Positions 51,915 to 61,018 of a stretch of DNA of 64,000 bases are shown one piece after another. Where the stretch lies: NCBI GenBank assembly GCA_020631815.1, contig JACKGW010000005.1, positions 1 through 64,000 of the forward strand. Reading direction: 5' to 3'. The DNA comes from Planctomycetota bacterium. GTDB lineage: Bacteria > Planctomycetota > PLA2 > JAEUHO01. Below the pieces are notes generated by a model. It had not been told where the DNA came from, did not search any database, and worked only from the letters and a program-made list of their open reading frames with translations. The translations under genes and the position numbers were made by a program. The stretch's first letter is position 1, and every line of letters starts with the position of its first letter.

Positions 51915-52181
51915 ATGCGCAAGAGCAAGTTCACGGAGCAGCAGATTGCCCACGTGGTCCAGCAGGTGGAGCTGGGCGTGCCGGTGCAGGTCGTCTGCCG
52001 CAAGATGGGCATCAGCCGCAACACGTTCTACCGCTGGAAGCGCCAGTTCGGGGAGATGGCGCCGAGCGAGATCAAGCGTCTGCGCCAGCTGGAGGAGGAG
52101 AACCGTCGCCTGAAGGCGATGGTGGCCGACCTGGCGCTGGACAAGCAGATGCTCCAGGAAGTCCTGCGAAAAAAAGATTGA
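51915..52181 (+). CDS. IS3-family transposase OrfA (second copy)
   Basis: Encodes the same 88-residue HTH plus coiled-coil protein as 49699-49965 (MRKSKFTEQQIAHVVQQVEL onward), with the A7 slippery run at 52169-52175. Since the orfB of this copy is truncated, it cannot make an active transposase by itself; the product could bind IS ends as an inhibitor or be inert. Confidence 0.92.
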   Translation: MRKSKFTEQQIAHVVQQVELGVPVQVVCRKMGISRNTFYRWKRQFGEMAPSEIKRLRQLEEENRRLKAMVADLALDKQMLQEVLRKKD

Positions 52182-52450
52182 GCTCCGCTCGCAAGCGACT
52201 CGAGGTCCGCAGCCTGCAGACGCTCTACGACGTGAGCGAGCGGCGCGCCTGCCGCGTGCTGGGCTTTGCGCGGAACGTGCACCGGCACGTGAGTCGACGG
52301 GTGGAGCCAACGGCCTTGAAGATGCGTCTGAAGGATCTTGCGCTGGCCAGGCCCCGCTACGGGTACAGGCGCCTGACGGTGCTGCTGAGGCGCGAGGGCT
52401 GGCACGTGAACCACAAGCGCGTCTATCGCCTCTACCGCGAGGAAGGGCTC
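52178..52450 (+). pseudogene. IS3-family OrfB, 3'-truncated
   Basis: The first about 91 codons of OrfB (SSARKRLEVRSLQTLYDVSE to YRLYREEGL), then a junction into RHS DNA in a different frame. The DDE catalytic core is missing. The frame stays open for another 1.5 kb on the RHS, but out of frame with it, so that extension is not a real protein. Confidence 0.9.
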
Positions 52451-52472
52451 CTCGACGAGCAGCTCGGACATC

Positions 52473-55400
52473 GTGACCGAGTACGAGTACACGGGCGCCT
52501 ACAGCCAGCGCACGAAGCGAACGGATCCGAACGGCAACGAGACCACCTACACGGTGGACACGAGCGGCAACACGACGGCGATCAACCGTCCGACGATCAC
52601 GTACCCCTCGAGCCAGACGATCCAGGAGGCGTTCACGTACGACAGCTACGGCCGACCGCTGACGGCGACCGACGGCGAGGGGCGCGTCACGAGCTTCGAG
52701 TACTACTCCACGGGCGGCAACGCCGGGTGGCTCGAGAACGTCATTCGGGACCCGGGGACGGGCAACCTGGAGCTGACGACGACGTTGGCCTACGACACCT
52801 GGGGCCACGTGACGTCCGTGACGGATCCGCGCGGGAACACGACGTCGATCAGCGTGGACGACGAGGGGTACGTGACCGAGGTGCAGGCGCCAAGCCCGTT
52901 CAGCGTGAAGTCGCGGTTCGAGTACGACGCGAACCGGTCGCTGACGGCCAGCGAGGTGGAGAACCGGGACAAGGACGGGACGCTCGACGGCACGACCCCC
53001 TGGATCACGACCACCTACACGGTGGACGAGATGGGCTGGCGGACGGAGGTCGAGCATCCGCTCACGAGCAGCACGTCGACGTCGACGACGTACACCTACA
53101 CGGACGCGGGCCTGGTGGACACGATCACGGATCCGACCGGAGGCGTGACGAAGGTCGAGTACGACGAGCGGGACTTCGTCTTCAAGGTGACGCGTGGCTA
53201 CGGCACGGCGTCGGCAACCACGGTACGCGTGGACTACGACGACAACGGCCGGCGGATCAAGGTGATCGACGGACGCGGGAACGACGCGACGTGGACGCGG
53301 GATCTGTTCGACCGTGTGACGCGGGCGACGGATCGCCTGGGCCACTACGTGGACTTCACCTACGACAAGAACGGCAACGCCTTGACCGCGAAGGCGTACA
53401 CCTCGGGCTCGACGCTGATGGCGGAGACGGAGAGGTCGTTCGACGAGGTCGACCGGCTCTGGAAGGTCAAGCGCCACCGCTTCGGGACGGGGCTCTCGAG
53501 CACGTACCCGACGACGACGATCCAGCACGACGAGAGTGGTCGCGTGGTGGGCGTGGAAGACCCCTCGGGCGCGGACGTGACGCGAACCTACGACGATGCG
53601 GGCCGACTCAAGACGGTCGTGGACGACGTCGGCAACAAGGTCGAGTGGTTCTACGACGAGAACGGCAACGTCACGAAGATCGAATCGACAGACATCCCCG
53701 ATGCCGGCGGCAGCGAGGTCTACACGACCAACTACGCCTACGACGTGGTGAACCGCCGCACCTCGACGAGCGAGGTGGACCGGCTCAACACGAGCAACGT
53801 GCTTCTGACGAGCTCCAGCTACGACAGCCGCGGGAACCTGGTGTTCCGGGTGGACGCCGAGGGGCATCCGGTCCGCTGGACGTACGACCTGGCGAGCCGC
53901 CTGACCCAGTACGAGCGGGCGCTGGCCACGGGCACGTCCAACGAGGACTTCACGAGCGCGATCACGGAAACGTTCGCCTACGACGCGTCGTCGCGGTTGA
54001 CGTCGGTGACGGATGACAACTTCCATGCGACGAGCTACACGTACGACGTCCTGGGCCGCAGCACGCGGACCACGTACGCGGACACGAAGTACGTCGACCG
54101 GGAGTTCGACGAGAACGGGAACGTGACAGAGTGGACCGACCAGAACGGTACGGTCGTGACGAACACGTACGACGACGAGGACCGCCTCACCATCCGGAGC
54201 ATCAGCAAGGGGACGGGCGTCGGTGGCGTGACGAGCGAGTCGTTCGGGCGCGACGCCTTGGGCCGGATCACGTCGGCTGTCAACAGCGACTACAAGGTGC
54301 TGCTGGACTGGGACTCGGTGGGCAACCTCCTGTCCGACCAGCAGGGCTACAACATCCTGGGTAGCGAGCAGTGGAAGACGGCCTCGGCGACGTGGTCGAT
54401 CGCGGGCGCCATGACGGGACTCACCTACCCGGACACGTTCGCGATCAGCCACGGCCGGGATAGCATCCATCGCCTGACGTCGATCACGGACGTGGGCAGC
54501 TCGGCCACGATCGTGGACTACGCGTGGCAGGGCCTGGGGCGCAAGGCCAGTGCGACGAACGAGAACGGCACGGTGACGGAGTATGCCTACGACGGCTTCC
54601 GGCGCGTGACCGAGATCGACCACCGGTTGAGCAGCACGGGTGGGTCGTTCCACCTGCTCGAGTACGCCTACGATGACGTCCACAACCGCCGCATGGAGAA
54701 GCACTCCTTTGACGCGACCTGGATCTCCGGGCTGCCGTCAGCGGTGCAGAGCTTCTTGAACGCCCGGGACACCAAGGGCGACGTCTACGAGTACGATTGG
54801 GCCTACCGCATGGTCACGGCCAAGTACGACGTCAGCAACCCCGCCTCTGAAGTGGCGACCCCGAACAGCCAGACGTACGTCACCAAGACGGACTACACGC
54901 TGGATGGCCTGGGCAACCGAAGCCAAGTCGGCGTGACGCCGTACGGCAGCGGGACGACCACCACGACATACAGCTCGGACGTGGTGAACCAGTACACGTC
55001 GATTGCGAGCGTCAGCCGCACGCACGACGACAACGGCAACCTGACCGACGATGGCAACCATGAGTACATCTACGACTACGCCAACCACCTGATCGAGGTG
55101 AAGGCCAGCGGCTCGAGCACGATCGCGACGTATATGTACGACGCGCTGGGGCGGCGGGTCGAGAAGGATGTCTCGGGCGGCTCGGTGACGCGCTACCTGC
55201 TCTGGGGGCAGTCGATCATCGAGGAGGTGGACGGTTCCGGGACGTGGCTGGCACGCTACGTCCAGACGGACCGGATCGACTTCCCGTGCGCCATGGACCG
55301 CGCCGACATCGCCGATGTCGACGGCGACACGAACACGACGGAAGTGCTGCGCTTCCACTACCACCAGCAGGCGCTGGGCTCGGTGACGGAGATCAGCGAA

Positions 55401-56366
55401 CCGAGCGGTGCGGTCGTGGAGTGGGTGACGTACGACGTGTACGGAGCGCCGACGATCCGGGACCAAGCCGGCTCGATCGTGGGCAGTAGCGCCGTGGGCA
55501 GCCCGTTCCTGTTCACGGGGCGCGAGTACGACGCCGAGAGCGACCTGTATCACTACCGGGCCAGGGCGTACGATCCCGCGGCGGGGAGGTTCCTGCAGAG
55601 GGATCCGCTCGGTCATGTGGATGGCCTCGCACTTCTTGCGTACGTGAGGTCACGGCCTTCGTCCCTGCGTGATCCATCTGGAACCGAGGGAACTCCGGAG
55701 CGCCCCGTGACGGTAATCAAGTACGACGCCGGAAGCGGCTCACCCGAGGACATAAAGGCGGGCGCCCAGGCGGCCGTCGAAGACTACAACGAGACTGCGA
55801 CCGAGAAGGTGCCGCCGTCGGCCTACGCGGAGCTCGGAGACCCACACAAGGAGGCCCACGAAGACGAGCAGCCCGCGGATCCAACCAAGGACGGAGATCC
55901 AGAAGGTGAGCCTTCGCCGGAAGAGCAGCCCAATGAGACCAAGCCCAAGAAGTTGCTGGTGCTAGGACTTACCCTGGTCATTTGGGAGGTCACGTCAACC
56001 CAAACCAAAAAGGCTCGACCCGGATACTGTAGGATTCACACGCACGCGAGGCTCGTCCGTCAGATCATCCTGATCCCGATGGGGCTCAGCCCTGAACAAG
56101 AGGAAGCGCTGCTGAATCACGAGTACGGTCATGTCTCCGACAACGAGCAAAACGCTACTGGAGTTGCAGATGGGGAACATGATGTCAAGTTGCCCGCAAG
56201 CAAGGAGCAGTTGGATGCGATAAAGAAAGAAGCAAATGGTAACAAGTACGCCGACGCCCAAGCAGCGGGACAGCAGGCCGCCACAGCCCGGCACGCGGAG
56301 ACCGGTGCGACAGGGTCCGATGCCGAGGGGAGGCAGCGCCACGCCAGCGCGAAGCAGGGACGCTAG
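52473..56366 (+). CDS. RHS-repeat protein with HExxH tip, 5'-truncated (RHS3)
   Basis: RHS coding sequence runs from the IS junction at 52451; GTG 52473 is the first usable start, giving 1297 residues. It lacks the signal segment and the Cys-rich N-terminus seen in RHS1, so secretion is doubtful. YD repeats fill about residues 1-1030; the core closes with AGRFLQRDPLGHVDG (about 1033-1050). The tip has an acidic Pro/Glu linker (DEQPADPTKDGDPEGEPSPE) and a zinc-metallopeptidase motif H1216-E-Y-G-H (ALLNHEYGHVSDNEQ). The tip codes at lower GC than the core, a sign of separate acquisition. It shares its core with RHS2, but has a different tip. A candidate immunity gene follows 46 bp downstream. 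Confidence 0.9.
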   Translation: MTEYEYTGAYSQRTKRTDPNGNETTYTVDTSGNTTAINRPTITYPSSQTIQEAFTYDSYGRPLTATDGEGRVTSFEYYSTGGNAGWLENVIRDPGTGNLELTTTLAYDTWGHVTSVTDPRGNTTSISVDDEGYVTEVQAPSPFSVKSRFEYDANRSLTASEVENRDKDGTLDGTTPWITTTYTVDEMGWRTEVEHPLTSSTSTSTTYTYTDAGLVDTITDPTGGVTKVEYDERDFVFKVTRGYGTASATTVRVDYDDNGRRIKVIDGRGNDATWTRDLFDRVTRATDRLGHYVDFTYDKNGNALTAKAYTSGSTLMAETERSFDEVDRLWKVKRHRFGTGLSSTYPTTTIQHDESGRVVGVEDPSGADVTRTYDDAGRLKTVVDDVGNKVEWFYDENGNVTKIESTDIPDAGGSEVYTTNYAYDVVNRRTSTSEVDRLNTSNVLLTSSSYDSRGNLVFRVDAEGHPVRWTYDLASRLTQYERALATGTSNEDFTSAITETFAYDASSRLTSVTDDNFHATSYTYDVLGRSTRTTYADTKYVDREFDENGNVTEWTDQNGTVVTNTYDDEDRLTIRSISKGTGVGGVTSESFGRDALGRITSAVNSDYKVLLDWDSVGNLLSDQQGYNILGSEQWKTASATWSIAGAMTGLTYPDTFAISHGRDSIHRLTSITDVGSSATIVDYAWQGLGRKASATNENGTVTEYAYDGFRRVTEIDHRLSSTGGSFHLLEYAYDDVHNRRMEKHSFDATWISGLPSAVQSFLNARDTKGDVYEYDWAYRMVTAKYDVSNPASEVATPNSQTYVTKTDYTLDGLGNRSQVGVTPYGSGTTTTTYSSDVVNQYTSIASVSRTHDDNGNLTDDGNHEYIYDYANHLIEVKASGSSTIATYMYDALGRRVEKDVSGGSVTRYLLWGQSIIEEVDGSGTWLARYVQTDRIDFPCAMDRADIADVDGDTNTTEVLRFHYHQQALGSVTEISEPSGAVVEWVTYDVYGAPTIRDQAGSIVGSSAVGSPFLFTGREYDAESDLYHYRARAYDPAAGRFLQRDPLGHVDGLALLAYVRSRPSSLRDPSGTEGTPERPVTVIKYDAGSGSPEDIKAGAQAAVEDYNETATEKVPPSAYAELGDPHKEAHEDEQPADPTKDGDPEGEPSPEEQPNETKPKKLLVLGLTLVIWEVTSTQTKKARPGYCRIHTHARLVRQIILIPMGLSPEQEEALLNHEYGHVSDNEQNATGVADGEHDVKLPASKEQLDAIKKEANGNKYADAQAAGQQAATARHAETGATGSDAEGRQRHASAKQGR

Positions 56367-56412
56367 CGTACCTTGGGAGGCCGACAGGCGAGCAGGGGCG
56401 GAGCGGAGGATC

Positions 56413-56847
56413 ATGAGAGTCATCGCCGTAGGCGCACTGATGCTAGGCGTTGGTCTTGTCGCGGGAGCGCTGTGGGCTCAGAGCGGGCTCCGCTCGACGC
56501 AGCCAGCTCCGCAAACCGCCCATGAATGCCCAGAGGTTGCGCTCTTCTCAGTCCAGGAGCTTCGCGAGCGGATCTTCGATGCACGAGGACAGGCGTCACG
56601 ATTGGTTCACGTGACACAGGGCGTCGATGATGAGCTTGTCCAGCTACTCCCAGTTTGGCACCAGTACGCCCCGGGCCTCCGCCTGCGTTGCTACACTGAC
56701 CGGGGCTACGTTGAGATCGGGGTTAGTAGCTCCGCCGAGGAAGACGGTGCATCTGTGCCTGTAGACCGACGCACGCTCGCAGTGAGCAGGCTCTTGGACG
56801 ATTCAGTAGACTACACTCTGTGGTATCGTGTGCGTCGCACGCCATGA
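56413..56847 (+). CDS. Exported protein, candidate RHS3 immunity protein
   Basis: A 144-residue protein starting at ATG 56413 (GGAGGATC just upstream). MRVIAVGALMLGVGLVAGAL is a signal peptide or anchor, so it acts outside the cytoplasm. The mature part is mixed alpha/beta (LFSVQELRERIFDARGQASR), with no known domain. It follows the RHS3 tip directly and is the last gene before the right-end repeat of element B (35 bp away), the same place as the RHS1 immunity candidates in element A. Confidence 0.58.
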   Translation: MRVIAVGALMLGVGLVAGALWAQSGLRSTQPAPQTAHECPEVALFSVQELRERIFDARGQASRLVHVTQGVDDELVQLLPVWHQYAPGLRLRCYTDRGYVEIGVSSSAEEDGASVPVDRRTLAVSRLLDDSVDYTLWYRVRRTP

Positions 56848-56881
56848 TAGCACACTTGGATTGGCTGGCGGACCTGCACCC

Positions 56882-57082
56882 CTGCTCTGCGTCACGACAT
56901 TCTGACTGTTCTGTCCGAGTTCTCGGCAGCTGCCGGATCACAGGGCCTGCCACCGTCTCGTGCGGCGACCGCTCCGAGGCGGGCGGGGGAGGGCGTGACG
57001 CGACACGCCGTTGAGTACACGTCACAAGCGCCCCCGCGCATTGCCCTAACTCACGCTCCCTTCGTCATTTGCGACACGCGAC
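56882..57082 (+). repeat. Element right-end repeat, copy 2
   Basis: Close copy of 44219-44426 (shared GACATTCTGACTGTTCTGTC and the rest over about 200 bp), ending at the att core. It defines the right end of element B. No gene in it. Confidence 0.85.
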
Positions 57083-57140
57083 CGTCAGCTTCCCAAGCTG
57101 AATGTCGTCGGTTCGAGTCCGATCGGGCGCTCCACTCCGC
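57083..57140 (+). repeat. att site 3 (tRNA-Gly 3' half)
   Basis: 58 bp identical to 506-563, from the anticodon stem to beyond the CCA end, but without the tRNA 5' half. Junction of element B with the remnant element C. Confidence 0.92.
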
Positions 57141-57303
57141 TTCCCGCCAAACGGCGGAACTCTGGCCTCAGCGCGCCACAGCTGGCTGCGTTCACGCACG
57201 ACCCGAAATCGCCCCAACGGCGAGGTTGTGCGAGGTCATGCAGCAAACGGACGCTGTGACATCCCAACCCACGACTCAAGGCGCTCAGCATTCGTGGCAC
57301 ACC
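57141..57303 (+). repeat. Element left-end repeat, copy 3
   Basis: Matches 564-720 and 44478-44640, directly after att 3; the similarity ends near 57303. It starts the decayed element C. Between 57304 and 57496 I see no gene. Confidence 0.83.
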
Positions 57304-57496
57304 ATCCGACGCGCTTGGGTTGCTCTAGGGCCTAACCCGGCGAACAGCCACAGGCCCATGGCCGCCCTGGACCCGCAGGACTCCGCCAACTCCGATGGGC
57401 GCATTGCAGTGGAGGGCAAAGAGCGCTTCATCACCACCCAGAGCGCTTAGTTCGGGTGCGGCGGCGCCATGACGCGCCCTTAGCATTGAGTGGCTG

Positions 57497-57739
57497 ATGT
57501 CCTCGCGAACCAAGCCCGCACACGCCGACCTGCGACGCGATCCAGAGTTCGCCGTTCTCTGGGCAGCGATGGCCGAAGCGGACTGGCTCGAATTCACGGG
57601 CGACGATGACTCGCCGCAACTGCGCGAGTTGATGGCCGGGCATCGGCGGCTTGTTGTTCGTCGGCGAGTCCGACTCATCCTTGTGGCGGTGTTCAGCGCC
57701 CTGGCACTTGGCGTCTGCGGTCTCCTTCTACTGAGGTAG
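57497..57739 (+). CDS. Small membrane protein, 80 aa
   Basis: Begins MSSRTKPAHADLRRDPEFAV; an acidic cytoplasmic part (ADWLEFTGDDDSPQLRELMA), then a basic RRLVVRRRVR followed by one hydrophobic helix (LILVAVFSALALGVCGLLLL) at the C-terminus, so a tail-anchored protein is likely. It is the first cargo gene of element C. No family recognised. Confidence 0.55.
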   Translation: MSSRTKPAHADLRRDPEFAVLWAAMAEADWLEFTGDDDSPQLRELMAGHRRLVVRRRVRLILVAVFSALALGVCGLLLLR

Positions 57740-57817
57740 CGAGGCGGTGGACCAGATCCCTAGCCAGTCAAGTGCGCACGGTCATTCGACAGACCTGAAT
57801 CGCCCCCAGAGCAGTCC

Positions 57818-58057
57818 ATGAGTGAGTACCCACGCTACGCAGTTTGTCTAAGCGACCAGGCAGTCATCGCCATGGGAGAGGACGGCTGCCTGGTGGCGGC
57901 GGGGCCCGAAGATCGGAACAGCCTCCTGCTGACCGTGGGGAAGACGTACAAGATCCTCGGCGAGAAGATGGGCATGTACATCGTCGCCAACAACATCGGC
58001 ACCACATCGCTGCACCCCAAGGCGCAGTTCCAACGGACGTCGGCGCCGGGGGATTGA
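57818..58057 (+). CDS. Small soluble protein, 79 aa
   Basis: Begins MSEYPRYAVCLSDQAVIAMG and has a beta-rich SH3-like look (SLLLTVGKTYKILGEKMGMY). No signal, membrane segment or motif. It lies 78 bp after the membrane protein gene in the same direction and is convergent with the ankyrin gene. No family recognised; the reading is supported only by the frame and codon use. Confidence 0.5.
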   Translation: MSEYPRYAVCLSDQAVIAMGEDGCLVAAGPEDRNSLLLTVGKTYKILGEKMGMYIVANNIGTTSLHPKAQFQRTSAPGD

Positions 58058-58119
58058 GAGCAGCTCCGCGTGGCGAGCTCACCTCGGTATCGCGCTAGGA
58101 GTACTCCCGCCAGAGACCA

Positions 58120-59085
58120 CTACCACTCCATCCCCACGGCGTAGTCGTCCTCGCCGTCGTGGGGTCGAACGCCAAGCTGGCCGCGGAAAATGGCGTCGAG
58201 CAGCCGGGCCACTTGACGAGGAGTGCAGGCGGTGAAGGAAACGAAACCACCATCGACCTTCAACACTTTGACACTGCCTAGGCGTGCTCGCTTGAGAGCT
58301 GCAACCATGTCTACGGAGTGGGGCCGCAGGTCGAGCTGATTCTCCCGTAGGCGAATCGCGGTGCATCGTATGCTGTCCGGCCGGGATCCCTGTCCTTGTG
58401 CCTCGATCGAGATCCAGTCGGCCCGTCGTGGGTGCTTGCGGAGCCTGGTGATGCCATCCGACATTGCGTCAACGGCAGACTCGTGGTCTCCGTTGGGGTG
58501 CTCCAGCAGCGCCGGACCATCGGTGGTCTTCGCTCCTCCAGGCTCTTCGGGCCGCCCTGCAATAGCTGCAGTTTGAGTACCCGCTCTTGCGTACGGCGGG
58601 AGCTTGGTCGACGGTGAATCGAGAAGGTCCGTGTACTTCGATTTCCAAGTCATCCAGTCGCGATCGGTTGTGCCGTGTTCATTCGGCAGGTCCAGGTTCG
58701 CCCCGTGTTCAACGAGGAAGGCAACGACCTTCCGTGCCTGGCGATGCTTGCCCAGGATGGCCCTGTGAATCGCCGTGTCGCCGAAGCGGTCTTGCAAGCT
58801 TGGATTCGCACCAGCGCGAACGAGGATCTTGACGATCGCAAGCCTTCCTTCGCCGGCAGCATGCTGGAGTGCGCTGGCGCCGTTCTTGTCCCTCGTGTCC
58901 ACCGCGACATCGAGGTCGACTAGGTGGCGAACTATCCGGACTGCCCCCAAGACGGCAGCCCGGTGGAGCAGCGTGGCCCCACTGCTCGTTCGATCGTTCA
59001 CGCTGTAGGCGCCGCCCTCCAGTCCCTCCTTCAAGGCTGGGAGGTTGTCGGCAAGCAGGATCGGGAAGAGCGGGTCCCGAGGCAT
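58120..59085 (-). CDS. Ankyrin-repeat protein, 321 aa
   Basis: Residues about 33-145 are three to four ankyrin repeats (SSGATLLHRAAVLGAVRIVR, NGASALQHAAGEGRLAIVKI, FGDTAIHRAILGKHRQARKV). The C-terminal 170 residues (about 150-321) have no recognised fold and include a segment SVKVLKVDGGFVSFTACTPR. Start ATG 59085 has GAGGATC upstream. Ankyrin repeats mediate protein binding, so it may be a toxin, effector or immunity partner in the cargo of element C. There is no signal peptide, so it is probably cytoplasmic. Confidence 0.85.
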   Translation of the reverse strand: MPRDPLFPILLADNLPALKEGLEGGAYSVNDRTSSGATLLHRAAVLGAVRIVRHLVDLDVAVDTRDKNGASALQHAAGEGRLAIVKILVRAGANPSLQDRFGDTAIHRAILGKHRQARKVVAFLVEHGANLDLPNEHGTTDRDWMTWKSKYTDLLDSPSTKLPPYARAGTQTAAIAGRPEEPGGAKTTDGPALLEHPNGDHESAVDAMSDGITRLRKHPRRADWISIEAQGQGSRPDSIRCTAIRLRENQLDLRPHSVDMVAALKRARLGSVKVLKVDGGFVSFTACTPRQVARLLDAIFRGQLGVRPHDGEDDYAVGMEW

Positions 59086-59175
59086 GCGTGGAGATCCTCA
59101 TGAAGTCTGCGCGTCTGCATCATTCGTGGCTGCTGCGCGACCCGACACCGCGACTCCGATCAAGACGGCGGCGAG

Positions 59176-59209
59176 GGCGGCGCGGCGCATGGGGGGATGG
59201 TAGACGAGC
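59176..59209. repeat. 34-bp exact repeat shared with element A cargo
   Basis: Identical to 3245-3278. On the minus strand it leads into an ATG with MRRAALAAVLIGVAVSG, a short signal-peptide-like frame that ends about 31 codons later, just before the ankyrin gene. It looks like the remnant 5' end of a secreted-protein gene. Confidence 0.6.
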
Positions 59210-59259
59210 CGCTTGGCCGACCGGGCGTCCCATTGTCTGCCACAGCCGCCCGTCCGCAC

Positions 59260-59880
59260 CTATCCCTGCCCTGCCAGGTGCTCCAAGTGCTCGGCCACCC
59301 GGTCCACCAGGCCCTGCGGCTCGAGGTCGTACAGTTGGTCGTTGGACCGAGCCCCCTGCGTGAACGCTTCGTAGATCTCTTCGTCTGCGTAGGGCACGTC
59401 GAGCAGCATCTGGAGAATGCGCCGGCTCGTAGCGAACGAGGGGGACTCGATCGCCGCGTTCACGAGTGCCGACACGCCAGCTGGCTGATCCATGCGGATG
59501 TACGACCACATGAATGCCTCCGCGAGGGAGTCCATGTCGTCACTCCATGGAAGGGCTTGGTAGTCCCCAATGAACCCATACGGCGTCGCTCCCATTGAGA
59601 TCGGGATCACTGGGATGCCGCGCCCACACGCCCATCCGGCCTCCTGGTCAGTCCAATGACTGGCGCTCCAGTCTCTCGTGACCAGCGCAATGAGCGCGTG
59701 AGCCGAGTTGAGGGCGTCCTCAAGCTCTCCCCTCCAGGGGGCGCCGCTGTCGATGGCGTCGTGCGCGACGAAGCCGTGAATCGAGAATCTGGCCAGTGCC
59801 TCTGCGAGTCGGGCCGCGTTCGCGGCGGCGGCGTTCGTGTGGCTGATGAACGCCCTTGTCCAGTGGGGCTTCCACTTCAC
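59260..59880 (-). CDS. TIR-domain protein, 206 aa
   Basis: GTG 59880 was chosen because GGAGGG lies just upstream. An N-terminal TIR domain covers about residues 6-125: the first strand RAFISHTNAA, the BB-loop region HGFVAHDAIDSG, and SASHWTDQEAGWACGRGIPV with the W-x-x-x-E motif whose Glu is the NAD-cleaving residue in enzymatic TIR proteins. The C-terminal about 80 residues are helical (SRRILQMLLDVPYADEEIYE). Bacterial TIR proteins act in anti-phage defence or as NADase effectors. It lies between the ankyrin gene and the integrase remnant, in the variable cargo slot. Confidence 0.88.
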   Translation of the reverse strand: MKWKPHWTRAFISHTNAAAANAARLAEALARFSIHGFVAHDAIDSGAPWRGELEDALNSAHALIALVTRDWSASHWTDQEAGWACGRGIPVIPISMGATPYGFIGDYQALPWSDDMDSLAEAFMWSYIRMDQPAGVSALVNAAIESPSFATSRRILQMLLDVPYADEEIYEAFTQGARSNDQLYDLEPQGLVDRVAEHLEHLAGQG

Positions 59881-59982
59881 GACTGATTCCCTCCGTCGAT
59901 GACGACACGAGGCTACGCGCAAGCCGCGGGGGCCCGTCCAGGGTTGAGGCGGACCGTCAGCCCGAGGGACACGCCTCGTCGG

Positions 59983-60711
59983 CTACGTCCCCGTCCTCCG
60001 CTCCCCCCGCCGGTCCCAGGACCGGGGCTGGCTGACGGGTCGCCCGCGCTTCTTGGCCTTCGGCGCGGCACCGGGCAGCGGCAGGCGCTCCACCGTGCCC
60101 TGGACGTCCAACAGGGCGAGGTCGGTGTAGCGGGCCATGGTCGTCTCGATGGATGCGTGCCGCGCCAGGGCCTGCGCGACGCGGGGGTGGACGCCCTGGG
60201 TGGCGAGCCAGGAGATGAACGACGTTCTGAGGCCATGGAAGTCGATCACGCGGCCGGTGTCGTCCTCGCGCTCGATGCCTGCTGCCTCGCGGTCGCGGTG
60301 GAACGTGCGCGTGTTGGGGAACATGCCCGCGGGGATCACGGGGTCGGTCGGCTTCGCGGTCCGGGGCTTGGCGGCGACGAGTTGGTCGAGCAGGACCTCG
60401 GCGAGCGGGACCGACTGGTCACGGCGGCTCTTGGACGAGGCCGCGGGAACGTGCACGACGCGGCGCCGCTCGTCGATGTCGCACCAGCGAAGGCGCCGGA
60501 TCTCGCCAGCACGTAGGCCCGTGCCCAGCGCGATGGCGTAGACCAAGGCGCGGACCTCCCCGAGCTGCGTGAGGCGTTCCCGCTCCTTGTCCGTGACGCC
60601 CGCGTGGATGCGCGCCTCGGTGGCCTCCTTCAGCGGCCGGGTGCGTGCCGCGTGGAGCAGGGCCTCGGCCTCCTCGGGCGTCAGGGCGCGTCGGACGTGG
60701 CGGCGGTCGGC
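59983..60711 (-). pseudogene. Integrase of element C, catalytic part only
   Basis: Near-identical to the element A integrase from about residue 174 (ADRRHVRRALTPEEAEALLH) to the stop, with all catalytic residues. The N-terminal arm- and core-binding domains are gone; the sequence changes to unrelated DNA after 60711. It cannot work as an integrase by itself. Beyond it no right-end repeat or fourth att site was found, so the right part of element C is deleted. Confidence 0.92.
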
Positions 60712-61018
60712 TGTGCCCCTCAACGAATTGTCGTCCTCGAGACGGCAGGAAAAGGGGTGTCGAAACGCCTCCCCCTGACCCCGGCAGGAGCGGGGAAAGG
60801 GACGAGCGATGTCGACGAACGAGCCGGGCCCTGGGACGGGGCGTGATGACGAGAACGAGCGCTTGGCCGATGAACGCCGCTTCGTTCAGGAATCTGAACA
60901 CTCAAATGCGGTTCCAGTGGAGGCGACCCGCCCATGTGCGTCAGGATCCTCCCCCAAGCTGGTGTGTGGCCGGCAACCGCATGGGCGCCGACCGGGGCGC
61001 GAGGATGCGGCGGGCTCG
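60712..61018. other. Junction region with near-palindrome
   Basis: About 300 bp between the integrase remnant and the PDZ gene; it contains GTTCAGGAATCTGAAC (60884-60899), related to the near-palindrome at 36979-36994. No convincing gene; it probably spans the deletion junction of element C and the chromosomal promoter. Confidence 0.45.

Larger units (their letters stand above)
51846..52450 (+). mobile_element. IS3-family insertion sequence, truncated second copy
   Basis: The first 605 bp of the same IS as 48757-50034, in opposite orientation, starting TGACGCAAACCCC and stopping in the middle of orfB, where the sequence changes at 52450 to RHS coding DNA. Sequence identity with the full copy is essentially complete up to that point. 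Confidence 0.9.

Noticed and set aside
52451..54016. Continuation of OrfB into RHS DNA as a fusion protein
   Set aside because: After 52450 the frame is out of register with the RHS repeats and yields low-complexity Arg/Asp/Gly sequence, so it is not a real fusion.
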